Positions 43,903 to 52,513 of a stretch of DNA of 64,000 nt are shown piece after piece. Source of the DNA: Dasania marina DSM 21967 (GTDB lineage: Bacteria > Pseudomonadota > Gammaproteobacteria > Pseudomonadales > Dasaniaceae); the NCBI RefSeq assembly GCF_000373485.1, contig NZ_KB891592.1:37409-101408 (forward strand). The letters run 5' to 3'. The notes beneath the pieces are model-generated. The model ran no database searches. It saw only the letters and a list, made by a program, of their open reading frames with translations, and was not told the DNA's origin. A program made the translations under genes and the position numbers. Numbering within the stretch: the stretch's first letter is position 1; every line of letters starts with the position of its first letter.

Positions 43903-45600
43903 TTATAAGGCTTTGTTGGCTATGCCCACCGGTTGATAACTGTGTGTATGCCATAGTGTAGGGCGGCCAGCAACGACATTCAATGACTGCTTCTGGCTGA
44001 GCACAAAGCCATTGCTGAGAGTGGTTTTTAGCTCTATGTCATGCTGCCCCGGCGCTAGGCTGAGGCGGCTTAGCAGTATGCTATTGGGCAAGGTTAGCCA
44101 ATTGCGGGTGTCGGCCGAGGCGGTGAGCAGGTTGACCAGCTTCAAGATACCGCCCAGTGCCGGTGCGCCCGATTCATCAGCTGTACGCTGCGCGGCTATG
44201 GCCTTGGTTAATTCGCGGGTAAGGGCTAATTGGATCTCGGTGTTGGAGCGACGAATTTGTTCTTGCAGCGCTATGCGCATAATGGACTCAGCAGTGAGCA
44301 ACCGCTCGGTGGCTAGGCCATCGATGTAAAGCTCGCTATGGGCAATGGTGTTTTTGATCGGTGGGTAATAGGGCACGGCGACACGGGCGCCAAACTCCAA
44401 GGCTTTAACCAGATTGAGCTTTTCTACATTGCGCCACAGCATGCCTATAGGTATGCGTTTACTGATCACCCCTTGCACTACGGTACCTACATCGCCTACC
44501 GCATAATTTTGTAGAATATCGATTAGGCCGGTGTCGGAGTACAGCATTAAGAACCAAGCCAGTTGTGCCCGTTGTTGTTGCTGGTTACCGGTGAGTATGG
44601 GCCATAGCACCAGTGAGCGGGAGTAAGTATCCAAGGTAAGGCGCAGGTTGAGCTCTTCCCTACGAGGCATGGTGCCGCTGTGTTGAATCACAATTAGGTC
44701 GCTGCTGTGTTTATCAACCTTGAGTAATTGTTGACGTTGTTGGCTACTTAAATGTTTTTCGGCGATGTATTGCCAGTCACTATCGTTGTCCAACTTCATA
44801 ATTCTGGCAACATCGTACCAAGCCTGCTGGGCGGGTTTATCCCCCAGCTTATATTGCGCAGCAAAACCGTTTTGGTAGCTTTGGGCCGCGCGCTGATAGG
44901 AAATGCGGGCATTGTCGGTGTCGCCGGCTAATTCAAATAAAACACCGGCTATGTAGTGGCCGTAGGCATCGTCGCGGTAGCGTAATTGTTCGCTATGGGC
45001 AGGTTCACCCAAGGCTTGTTTAAAAATATCTAACAGTTGTGCGGCAGTGTTTTCACGTGAGTTGCCGCCTTGTGGTCGAGCTTTATAACCACCAGTTTCG
45101 AAACGCTGTTGCTCTAGGCGATGGTTGAGTTTGCGTATTTCTACCAGTGCGGCGTCTAAGTTGTCGTTATCAATATGATCGCTGCGTTGCGCCAGCTTTA
45201 GGTAATTCAGTACTTTGTAGTAATGCACAAAGGTATTTTCAAACTGTTGGCTTTGGTAGGGGCTTAAGCTGGGGCCTGTGAGTAGTTTGGCCATTTCGTT
45301 GCTAAGGCTGATGGTGTAGTTGTTGTCGATTAATTGCTCAGCTTCGTCAAAATAGCGATTGCTGTGTTGATAATCGCCTTTTAAATGATTAATGGTGCCC
45401 AGCTCTAGGCGGGACAATAAACGGTTTTTACCTTGCTCATTGATAGCGCTATGTAGTGCCTGCTCAGCTTCTACAAACTGGCCGTTTCTGGTGAGGTTAA
45501 GTGCCTTATCCATAGGCGGGGCGCTGGCACAGCCCAGAATAATTAAGCAGGTAACCATGCCCAGCATGCGTAAGCGGCAGCGTAAGAAAGGTTGGGGCAT
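43903..45600 (-). CDS. COG3014-family TPR-like lipoprotein
   Basis: A 565-residue lipoprotein (CLIILGCAS). The N-terminal third (about 28-230) has TPR-like helices ('GQFVEAEQALHSAIN', 'GDYQHSNRYFDEAEQLI', 'YGHYIAGVLFELAGDTDNAR'). The C-terminal part (about 300-565) is a beta-containing domain with 'GTVVQGVISKRIPI' and 'WLTLPNSILLSRLSLAPGQHDIEL'. It is the first gene of the lipoprotein trio. Function is unknown; an outer-membrane link to peptidoglycan synthesis is inferred from LpoB. Confidence 0.82.
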   Translation of the reverse strand: MPQPFLRCRLRMLGMVTCLIILGCASAPPMDKALNLTRNGQFVEAEQALHSAINEQGKNRLLSRLELGTINHLKGDYQHSNRYFDEAEQLIDNNYTISLSNEMAKLLTGPSLSPYQSQQFENTFVHYYKVLNYLKLAQRSDHIDNDNLDAALVEIRKLNHRLEQQRFETGGYKARPQGGNSRENTAAQLLDIFKQALGEPAHSEQLRYRDDAYGHYIAGVLFELAGDTDNARISYQRAAQSYQNGFAAQYKLGDKPAQQAWYDVARIMKLDNDSDWQYIAEKHLSSQQRQQLLKVDKHSSDLIVIQHSGTMPRREELNLRLTLDTYSRSLVLWPILTGNQQQQRAQLAWFLMLYSDTGLIDILQNYAVGDVGTVVQGVISKRIPIGMLWRNVEKLNLVKALEFGARVAVPYYPPIKNTIAHSELYIDGLATERLLTAESIMRIALQEQIRRSNTEIQLALTRELTKAIAAQRTADESGAPALGGILKLVNLLTASADTRNWLTLPNSILLSRLSLAPGQHDIELKTTLSNGFVLSQKQSLNVVAGRPTLWHTHSYQPVGIANKAL

Positions 45601-45958
45601 TACAATCCTTGGTGTCTTGGCATGGATAGCATTATTGACTGTTATTCACCGCTTAAGCAAGTTAGGCTGGCGGGTAATTAGTGGCACCCTTACGGGGTAT
45701 AGAGCGGATAACACGCTGATTATTATGATCTCAATCATAGTGCGTGTCATAGTGCGGTGATAGTGCCAAAGTGAAAGGTTTTAGCCTGTAAGTGTTTGTG
45801 TAACTGAGGGTTGGCTGTTTTTTGATCGGCTTTTTGTGAAAGAGCGAATATTCCCACTATTGTTCAGCTTAGGTTAAGTTTCGATAGCGCATAATCTGTA
45901 CAAGCTTAAAGAATCCCAGTTTATTTTTAATAAAGACATTATTGAAGAGAGCAAGACT
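45601..45958. other. Divergent intergenic region
   Basis: 358 bases between the COG3014 gene and the small secreted protein. TATGAT-CTCA-ATCATA (45724-45739) is a short palindrome, followed by the direct repeat TCATAGTGCG. CATAAT at 45890-45895 is a plausible -10 for the secreted-protein gene without a clear -35. No gene is apparent. Confidence 0.5.
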
Positions 45959-46225
45959 ATGAAATTAAGAACCTTAGTACTCACAGCTGCTGTTGCCATA
46001 ACCGCCACACAGGCTTTTGCTGCTCGCCCTGTGAGCATCAAATATAACGAAGATATCGTCGTTGAAGGTGACCAAATATACTCACACTATGAAGTGAGCT
46101 GCTCTAATGGCGAGACTAAAGATATCTCAGCCTGGGATAAGCGTAAGACCTGGTGTGTAGGTAAAGGCTTAAAAGATGATTGCAGCAAAAAGCAAATCAA
46201 AACTGCCAAGCAGGTTTGTCGCTAA
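45959..46225 (+). CDS. Small secreted protein with four cysteines
   Basis: An 88-residue protein with a clear Sec signal (MKLRTLVLTAAVAITATQAFA, cut after about residue 21). The mature 67 residues are basic and contain four cysteines (in SCSNG, WCVGK, DDCSKK and VCR), enough for two disulfides. It has its own intrinsic terminator and lies just upstream of the PhoPQ-like genes. I do not recognise a family. A small stable periplasmic or extracellular role is inferred. Confidence 0.8.
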   Translation: MKLRTLVLTAAVAITATQAFAARPVSIKYNEDIVVEGDQIYSHYEVSCSNGETKDISAWDKRKTWCVGKGLKDDCSKKQIKTAKQVCR

Positions 46226-46250
46226 GGTTTAAACCCTTCAGCAGAAAAAA

Positions 46251-46283
46251 CGACGAGTGAGGCATCACTCGTCGTTTTTTTTT
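46251..46283 (+). terminator. Strong intrinsic terminator of the small secreted-protein gene
   Basis: CGACGAGTGA (46251-46260), loop GGCA, then TCACTCGTCG (46265-46274) and nine T residues. The perfect 10-bp stem with an A-run before and T-run after could work in both directions. Confidence 0.95.
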
Positions 46284-46348
46284 GCCTACTCTTTTACAAT
46301 GTTTAGGTGATATAAAGGTTCGATGGTAATAATGAAGAGGCAGCTTAG

Positions 46349-47038
46349 ATGCGTTTATTGGTGATAGAGGATGAGGCCCACTTACGCACGGCGTTGTTAG
46401 AGTCGCTGGGGCGTGCGGGTTATGCGGTAGATAGTGCTGATAATGGCAAGGACGGCCTACATCTGGGTTTAGAAAACCCCTACGACCTGGCGATTATTGA
46501 TTTGGGCCTGCCACAGGTATCCGGCCTAGATGTGATACGGCAATTGCGCCAGCGTGAATGCAGCTACCCTATTTTAATTCTGACTGCCCGCAGTGATTGG
46601 CAGGATAAGGTTGAAGGCCTAGAGGCAGGCGCCGATGACTATGTGGTCAAACCCTTTCATTTTGAAGAGGTTAATGCCCGGGTTAATGCGCTGTTACGAC
46701 GTAGCATGGGTAGAGCCAAGGCCGTGTTAAACTTTGGCCCTTTGCACATAGACACTACTGCCAAAACCGCTAGCCTCAACCAGCAACTCATGACGCTAAC
46801 CAGTTATGAATACAATACCTTGGAGTATCTGGCGTTAAAAGCGGGCAATATAGTTTCGAAAACAGAGCTTACTGAGCATTTATACGATCAAGATTTCGAT
46901 AGAGATAGTAATGTTATTGAAGTGTTTATAGGTAGGCTGCGCAAAAAGATAGATCCCGATAATAGCTTAAAGCCTATAGTGACTGTGCGTGGCCAGGGCT
47001 ATCGCTTCACCTTGCAAGAGACCGATGAACATGCCTAA
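46349..47038 (+). CDS. OmpR-family response regulator, PhoP-like
   Basis: A 229-residue regulator. The receiver has D51 in IIDLGLPQVSGLDV and the switch-region lysine in DDYVVKPFHFEEV. The C-terminal winged helix (about 125-225) has 'LTSYEYNTLEYLALKAG' and 'DSNVIEVFIGRLRKKI', closest in flavour to PhoP. AGAGG precedes the start. It overlaps the kinase gene by a few codons. Confidence 0.92.
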   Translation: MRLLVIEDEAHLRTALLESLGRAGYAVDSADNGKDGLHLGLENPYDLAIIDLGLPQVSGLDVIRQLRQRECSYPILILTARSDWQDKVEGLEAGADDYVVKPFHFEEVNARVNALLRRSMGRAKAVLNFGPLHIDTTAKTASLNQQLMTLTSYEYNTLEYLALKAGNIVSKTELTEHLYDQDFDRDSNVIEVFIGRLRKKIDPDNSLKPIVTVRGQGYRFTLQETDEHA

Positions 47039-48374
47039 TTCATTATTTGGCCGCTTAATTTTTGCCAGCGTATTATTGCTAACTTTTTTCTTTAGCTTTA
47101 TCGCCTATATGACGGTAGAGGTTTTTACCCATAATATTGAGGATTCGATTAAAAAAAGCTTAGTGCTAGAAAACCACGTATTACTATCGGTAGCGCAGGT
47201 TGATAATGACAGTATTAGCATACCCGAAAGCTTACATGACCCACGCTTTAATAAGCATGAGTCGGGCTTATATGGGTTTATTACTGATACTAGTGGCCAA
47301 ATGTTTTGGGCCTCTTATTCTGCCCACTCCTTGCACTTGAATGCTGAATTGTTAGGTAGTAATAAGCTGGCTGTGGGTAAAAATCATTTTATAAAAAATG
47401 AGCAGTATTATATTTATCAGCATGCGGTTATGTGGGAAGTGGTTAGCGACGAGCCACAGCTGATAATTTTTTCGGTATTCGAAGATAGAGCAGATACCAA
47501 TAAAAAAATTGCTGACTTTAGAAAACAAATAGGCCGATGGTTGGCGCTTACCGCTGTATTGTTAGTATTGGCTCTAGTGTTAATCCTACTGTGGGGTACC
47601 TTGCCATTACGGGAGTTAGCACGACGTTTAAAACTTATAGAGAAAGGCGTAGCTACTCATATAGACGGGGAGTACCCGGTAGAGCTAAGGCGTTTAACTA
47701 AAAACCTCAATCAATTAATTACCACCGAGCGGAAACAGCGTGAGCGCTACCACGCCACCTTGGCTGATTTGGCTCACAGTTTAAAAACGCCGCTAGCGGT
47801 GATACAGGCTGAGCTGGAATTAGGTGATAAAAATAATCAAAGCACTAGCACCTTAATGCAACAGGCTAGCCGTATCGATGACATTATCAAGCATCAGTTG
47901 CAGCGTGCGGTAGTGTCCAGCCCTAATACCTTGAGTGAGTCGGTAAAAGTGGCTGCCAGCGTAGAAAAAATAAAAGGCGCTTTCGAAAAAATCTACCGTG
48001 ATAAGGGCGTGCAATTTAGCAGCGATATTAGCTCAGATGCGGTATTTAAAGGTGATCAGCGTGACTTGATGGAGGTGTTAGGTAACGTGTTGGATAATGC
48101 CTATAAAGCTTGTAATAGTACGGTAATGTTAAAATCCTATGTGGAAAATCGCTATCTCTATATAGAAGTGCACGATGACGGCAAGGGTGTGGCGCTAGAA
48201 AATCGCAACGCCATACTCAAACGCGGCCTGCGCGCCGATGTTAGCGGTGCTGGCCAAGGTATAGGCCTAGATGTAGTTAGGGATATAGTGGGAAGTTACA
48301 AAGGTAAAGTAGAGATTGCCGAATCGCCGTTAGGTGGCGCGGTGTTTATTTTAAGTTTTCAATTTATGCTTTAA
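47025..48374 (+). CDS. PhoQ-like sensor histidine kinase
   Basis: A 449-residue kinase starting at ATG 47025 or 47031 (the frame is open further upstream inside the regulator). TM1 about 8-30, periplasmic sensor about 31-165, TM2 about 170-192 and HAMP. The DHp helix has H251 in DLAHSLKTPLAVIQ, the PhoQ-type H-box, and the HATPase ends with GQGIGLDVVRDIV. With the preceding regulator it forms a PhoPQ-type system; whether it senses Mg2+ or cationic peptides is inference. Confidence 0.9.
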   Translation: MNMPNSLFGRLIFASVLLLTFFFSFIAYMTVEVFTHNIEDSIKKSLVLENHVLLSVAQVDNDSISIPESLHDPRFNKHESGLYGFITDTSGQMFWASYSAHSLHLNAELLGSNKLAVGKNHFIKNEQYYIYQHAVMWEVVSDEPQLIIFSVFEDRADTNKKIADFRKQIGRWLALTAVLLVLALVLILLWGTLPLRELARRLKLIEKGVATHIDGEYPVELRRLTKNLNQLITTERKQRERYHATLADLAHSLKTPLAVIQAELELGDKNNQSTSTLMQQASRIDDIIKHQLQRAVVSSPNTLSESVKVAASVEKIKGAFEKIYRDKGVQFSSDISSDAVFKGDQRDLMEVLGNVLDNAYKACNSTVMLKSYVENRYLYIEVHDDGKGVALENRNAILKRGLRADVSGAGQGIGLDVVRDIVGSYKGKVEIAESPLGGAVFILSFQFML

Positions 48375-48378
48375 AAGA

Positions 48379-48538
48379 AGTCGCTAGTTAACAGTTCCTA
48401 GTCTCTAGCTGATCGTCGCTAGTAAAAAATCAAAAAGCGCTGGACTGTGGCAGTAGATGCCGCAAGATTTTCACTAGAGACTAGAGACTAGAGACTAGAG
48501 ACTAGAGACTAGAGACTAGAGACTAGAGACTAGAGACT
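48379..48538. repeat. Heptanucleotide repeat element, copy 2
   Basis: It begins with AGTCGCTAGTT (48379-48389) four bases after the kinase stop, continues through CTAG-rich degenerate sequence (CCTAGTCTCTAG; CGTCGCTAGTAAAAAA) and ends in a perfect period-7 run at 48473-48538 (66 bases, about 9.4 copies of ACTAGAG). It is the same unit and orientation as at 4241-4361, with different internal sequence and copy number. Confidence 0.95.
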
Positions 48539-48553
48539 GATAAAAGGAACGTT

Positions 48554-48967
48554 ATGCATCAATTATTAAACGGCGTGGTACATCCCTGGTTGTGTGACAT
48601 GATGGGCCACTTTACCACTCGCCATTATATGGCCATGTTTGACGATGCCAGCTATCAGTTGATGGCCGAGGCTGTGGGCTGGGATAGAAATGACCCGCAA
48701 TGGCAGGGGCGCGGTTGGGCCGATGTGCGCCATGAAATAGAGTATGTGGGCGAGTTACAGTCAGGTGATTTACTTACCGTGAGTGGTGGCATAAAAACCA
48801 TAGGCAATAGTTCACTCACGGTTTATTTCGTGATGAAAAATAAATTAACCGGGAAGCTTGCCGCCACTATGACGTCGAAAAGTGTGTTTTTTGATTTGGA
48901 TGCCAGAAAAGCAACGCCGATTACAGAAATGATACGGGAGCGTATGCAGGGCTATTTAATAGATTAA
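48554..48967 (+). CDS. Hotdog-fold acyl-CoA thioesterase
   Basis: A 137-residue 4-hydroxybenzoyl-CoA thioesterase-like protein. The catalytic-helix segment 'CDMMGHFTTRHYMAMFDDASY' holds the usual aspartate and hotdog helix start; 'YVGELQSGDLLTVSGGIKTIGNSS' follows. Its physiological acyl-CoA substrate is unknown. It lies between repeat-element copies 2 and 3, and AAAGGAA precedes the ATG. Confidence 0.85.
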   Translation: MHQLLNGVVHPWLCDMMGHFTTRHYMAMFDDASYQLMAEAVGWDRNDPQWQGRGWADVRHEIEYVGELQSGDLLTVSGGIKTIGNSSLTVYFVMKNKLTGKLAATMTSKSVFFDLDARKATPITEMIRERMQGYLID

Positions 48968-48970
48968 AAA

Positions 48971-49040
48971 AGTCGCTAGTTTGTAGTCTTTAGTTCCTAG
49001 ATTTCTATCGTCTATCGTCTAGGGACTATGAACTAGAGAC
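48971..49040. repeat. Degenerate copy 3 of the heptanucleotide element
   Basis: AGTCGCTAGTT at 48971-48981, four bases after the thioesterase stop, then TAGTTCCTAG, the direct repeat ATCGTCT-ATCGTCT-AGGGACT and a single heptamer copy (ACTAGAGACT, near 49031). Either the array never expanded or it has collapsed. The remaining bases to 49200 contain no recognised feature. Confidence 0.75.
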
Positions 49041-49200
49041 TGTAAATAAACTCCTGAGTACTGATCGATATAAACACAAAAGTCTCGCCCTGCAGGATTA
49101 ATCTGAAAATCCCATTCGGGCTTCGCAACTGCGTTGCTCGTAGCCTAATGCTGTGCATTTGGTCGAACGTTTTAACTCAAAGCCAAAGTGCTAACCAGTC

Positions 49201-49243
49201 TATACAAGAAAGGCCCGCCTTTCAGGCGAGCCTTTCTTGTATA
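49201..49243 (-). terminator. Long hairpin downstream of tRNA-Arg
   Basis: TATACAAGAAAGGC (49201-49214) pairs perfectly with GCCTTTCTTGTATA (49230-49243), with an inner CGCCT-TTC-AGGCG stem; one C-A mismatch in 20 bp. It lies 3 bases past the tRNA CCA end and probably terminates or processes the tRNA transcript. Confidence 0.85.
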
Positions 49244-49245
49244 GA

Positions 49246-49322
<77 letters not shown>

Positions 49323-49361
49323 TTGTTGTGGGGCTAAGCATACTGAATATCCCCTCATAAT

Positions 49362-52300
49362 TTAAGTGTTAATTGGCGCTGCTGCTTTATTTTTTTGGAA
49401 TAGCTTGCTGATATGGCTGGGTAATACCAGCATTACCGGTGTGACTACTAGCGTTAACACGGTTGAAAATAATAAACCGTAAACAATGGCGCTGGCTAAG
49501 GGTATCCAAGTGGATGAAATTTCACCACCGGTTGTCACCGTGCGTGAAATTAAATCTACACTGGTGTTAAGCGCTATAGGCAGCATACCCATAATGGTGG
49601 TGGCGGTGGTTAAGAAGACTGGCCTTAAGCGCTGTGCGCCGGCGGCAATCACTGCGTCTACTGGGTTTAAGCCCTGTTCTTTGCGTAAGTGGTTATAGGT
49701 GTCGATTAAAATAATATTGTTGTTAACCACTATGCCCGCTAAGGCCACTATGCCTATGCCGGTGAGTATCACGCTAAAGGTTGCTTGGGTGATTAACAAA
49801 CCTAGTAATACCCCGGCGGTAGACATCACCACGGCCGATAAAATTAATAGCGCTTGATAAAAGCTATTAAACTGGGTGACCAGTAAAATAAACATTAAAA
49901 ATAACGCCAATGAAAAGGCTACGCTTAAAAAGGCTTTGGATTTGTCCTGCTCTTCGTTAGCGCCGCGAAAGACCACGTTAACCTCGGGGTCTATTTCTTG
50001 CTGGGCCAGCCATTGCTGTATTTCTTTCACTTTGTGGTCAGCTAGCACGCCAGGCTCTATATCGGATTTAACGGTGACCACTTCTATGCCATTAATACGT
50101 TTAACGGTATCGACTTTAGGTTTGGCTACTCTTTGTACAAAGTCGCTGATAGGGATAACACCCTTGGCGGTGTTGATACGCAGTTGATCCAGTACGCTAA
50201 TGCCGCGGCTGTCGAAGGGGTAGCGCACGCGTATGTCTACTTCTTCATCAGAGTCATCGGGGCGGTATTCACCTACTTTTACGCCATTGGTTACTAGCTG
50301 TACAGCGCGGCCTACCTCTAATACGTTGACACCTAACTGTGCGGCTAAGCCGCGGTCGACTTGCATCTCCCACTCTATGCCTGGCAATGGTGTGGTGTCG
50401 GTAATATCGCGTAATCCTTCCATGCTGCTTAAATGTTGGCGTATAAACAGTGCGGTGCTTAATAACTTGTCGCGGTTAAAGCCCTGCAGTTGAATTTGTA
50501 TGGGCTTGCCTACCGGCGGCCCATCTTCAAGGCCTTTGGCATTTACAATAATGCCAGGCATATCGGCGGTGTGTTGGCGTATGTCGGCGTACACCTGATG
50601 GGTGGAGCGCGTCAGTATGGCGGGGTCGTTTAACTCTATCCATATGCTGCCTATTTGATCTTTAGCTTTGCTGCTGTCGCCACCATCAGTGCCGCTGGCG
50701 GTGTAGAGTGTGTTAACACCGTCCACTTCTAAAATACGTTGTTCGACTTCGCGCACCAAGTCACGTATTTCCTGCGCCGATAAATTACCTTGCGCTCGTA
50801 CGGTCGCCGAACCGTACTTGGTTTCCGATTCAGTAAAAAACTCTACCCCGGCATTATATTTACCGTAGAGGAAAAAGATGGCGACTAAGATTGCCAGCGT
50901 GGCACTAATGACGATGATGGGGCGTTGCACAAAGCTGGCCAGTAAGCGGGCATAGTTACCGGTAATGCCCGCTAGTGTGGTGGGAGGGTCACTTTCTAAA
51001 TGTTGTAAGTAGCTGCGTACGCTAGCGCTCATATTATTTTTGCCGAAATGCGCGCCTATCACCGGGGCAAACAATAAAGCATAAAACAGTGAGCCAAACA
51101 GCACCGCAAAAACGGTGACAGGGAGGTAGCGCATAAATTCGCCTGCAACACCGGGCCAAAACATCACTGGTAAAAACGCCGCTAAGGTGGTGGCAGTAGA
51201 TGCAATCACCGGCCAAAACATACGTTTTACGGAGTGTATATAGGCATCGCGGCTGCTTAGGCCTTCGGCCATTTTTCTATCGGCAAATTCAGTGATCACT
51301 ATGGCGCCGTCTATCAGCATACCCAGTGCCAGCAACATGCCAAACATCACCATAAAGTTAAAACTGTAACCTATGCTGTAGGTAATAATAATGGCAAACA
51401 ATAATGAGAAAGGTATGCCAAAGCCGACTAATATGCCCGAGCGCACACCTAGCGCCGCCACCACCACAATCATCACTAGCGCCATGGCAGTGAGTATATT
51501 GCCCTGCATTTCGCTGACCATTTTTTTGGTGTAATCAGACTGATCTAGTACATAGCCTATGTCTATATTCTTCGGTAATTGATTACGTGTGGCGTTCACT
51601 TGTGCACGCACAGCCTCAGAAATATCAATAGAGCCTACCCCCTGACGTTTTTGTACTTCTATGGTGATGGCGGGTTTACCATTAACACTGGTGTAACGTT
51701 TAGGGTCTTTAAAGGTGCGACGTATGTCGGCGATGTCGCCTAAAATAACATGACCGTCGGCGGTAGATTGTAAAGGCAGCTGATACACGTCCTGATAGTT
51801 TTCTATCAGCCCCGGCACTTTAATCGAAAAGCGGCCCTTGCCATTATCAATGTCACCGGCGGGTACTAGTAAATTATTATTGAATACCGCGTTGGCCATG
51901 TCGCTGCTAGTGATTTGGTAATGCTCTAATAAGGCCGGGTGTATAAGTGCCTCTACTACCTCTTCGCGGTGGCCTACCATATTGGCGTTGAGTACACCGG
52001 GTAGGTTTTCAAATTGGCGTTTCAGTGTTTGTGCCGCCTGAAATAATTGCCGCTCGCCTACGTTGTCACCCGATAAGGTAACGACTATGGCGGCAAAGGC
52101 ATCGGCCGATATTTCAGTAACCACCGGTTCTTCGGCATCTCTGGGCAGCTCGGCCTTGGCTCTGTTGATGGCTTCGCGTACATTGACCAAGGCTAGGTCT
52201 ATGTCTTCTTCGGCATCGAAGCGAATAATCATCACTGCGTTAGATTCGTAGGCGTTGGCGATAAGTTCGTCCACCCCTTCGAGGTTGCGCAATTCTTTTT

Positions 52301-52502
52301 CCATGGGCCGTACTAATAAGCGTGCCGAGTCTTCGGGGGATACACCATCCAAGTAAACTTGTACCGAAATAATGGGGACGGTTACGTCCGGCGAAGATTC
52401 TATGGTGGTGCTGGCGCGGGTAAATAAACCGGCCAATAAAACTAGCAGTAATAGACAAAACATACTGCGGTGATGACTAATCGCGGTGCTTAAATACTTC
52501 AT
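49362..52502 (-). CDS. RND-family efflux permease
   Basis: A 1046-residue inner-membrane proton-driven pump of the HAE/AcrB-like superfamily. TM1 about 12-29; porter domain from about 30-330 ('VSPEDSARLLVRPMEKELRNLEG'); helices 2-6 with 'GMLLALGMLIDGAIVITE', where the Asp is the usual proton-relay residue; a second porter domain (about 570-850); and C-terminal helices with 'GIVALAGIVVNNNIILID'. It follows its adaptor by 11 bases. No outer-membrane factor is encoded here. Substrate unknown. Confidence 0.93.
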   Translation of the reverse strand: MKYLSTAISHHRSMFCLLLLVLLAGLFTRASTTIESSPDVTVPIISVQVYLDGVSPEDSARLLVRPMEKELRNLEGVDELIANAYESNAVMIIRFDAEEDIDLALVNVREAINRAKAELPRDAEEPVVTEISADAFAAIVVTLSGDNVGERQLFQAAQTLKRQFENLPGVLNANMVGHREEVVEALIHPALLEHYQITSSDMANAVFNNNLLVPAGDIDNGKGRFSIKVPGLIENYQDVYQLPLQSTADGHVILGDIADIRRTFKDPKRYTSVNGKPAITIEVQKRQGVGSIDISEAVRAQVNATRNQLPKNIDIGYVLDQSDYTKKMVSEMQGNILTAMALVMIVVVAALGVRSGILVGFGIPFSLLFAIIITYSIGYSFNFMVMFGMLLALGMLIDGAIVITEFADRKMAEGLSSRDAYIHSVKRMFWPVIASTATTLAAFLPVMFWPGVAGEFMRYLPVTVFAVLFGSLFYALLFAPVIGAHFGKNNMSASVRSYLQHLESDPPTTLAGITGNYARLLASFVQRPIIVISATLAILVAIFFLYGKYNAGVEFFTESETKYGSATVRAQGNLSAQEIRDLVREVEQRILEVDGVNTLYTASGTDGGDSSKAKDQIGSIWIELNDPAILTRSTHQVYADIRQHTADMPGIIVNAKGLEDGPPVGKPIQIQLQGFNRDKLLSTALFIRQHLSSMEGLRDITDTTPLPGIEWEMQVDRGLAAQLGVNVLEVGRAVQLVTNGVKVGEYRPDDSDEEVDIRVRYPFDSRGISVLDQLRINTAKGVIPISDFVQRVAKPKVDTVKRINGIEVVTVKSDIEPGVLADHKVKEIQQWLAQQEIDPEVNVVFRGANEEQDKSKAFLSVAFSLALFLMFILLVTQFNSFYQALLILSAVVMSTAGVLLGLLITQATFSVILTGIGIVALAGIVVNNNIILIDTYNHLRKEQGLNPVDAVIAAGAQRLRPVFLTTATTIMGMLPIALNTSVDLISRTVTTGGEISSTWIPLASAIVYGLLFSTVLTLVVTPVMLVLPSHISKLFQKNKAAAPINT

Positions 52503-52513
52503 GGGTTAATGGC

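Noticed and set aside
46299..46315. PhoP-box-like TGTTTA-N5-TATAAA before the PhoP-like gene
   Set aside because: The second half-site does not match; one half-site is expected by chance.
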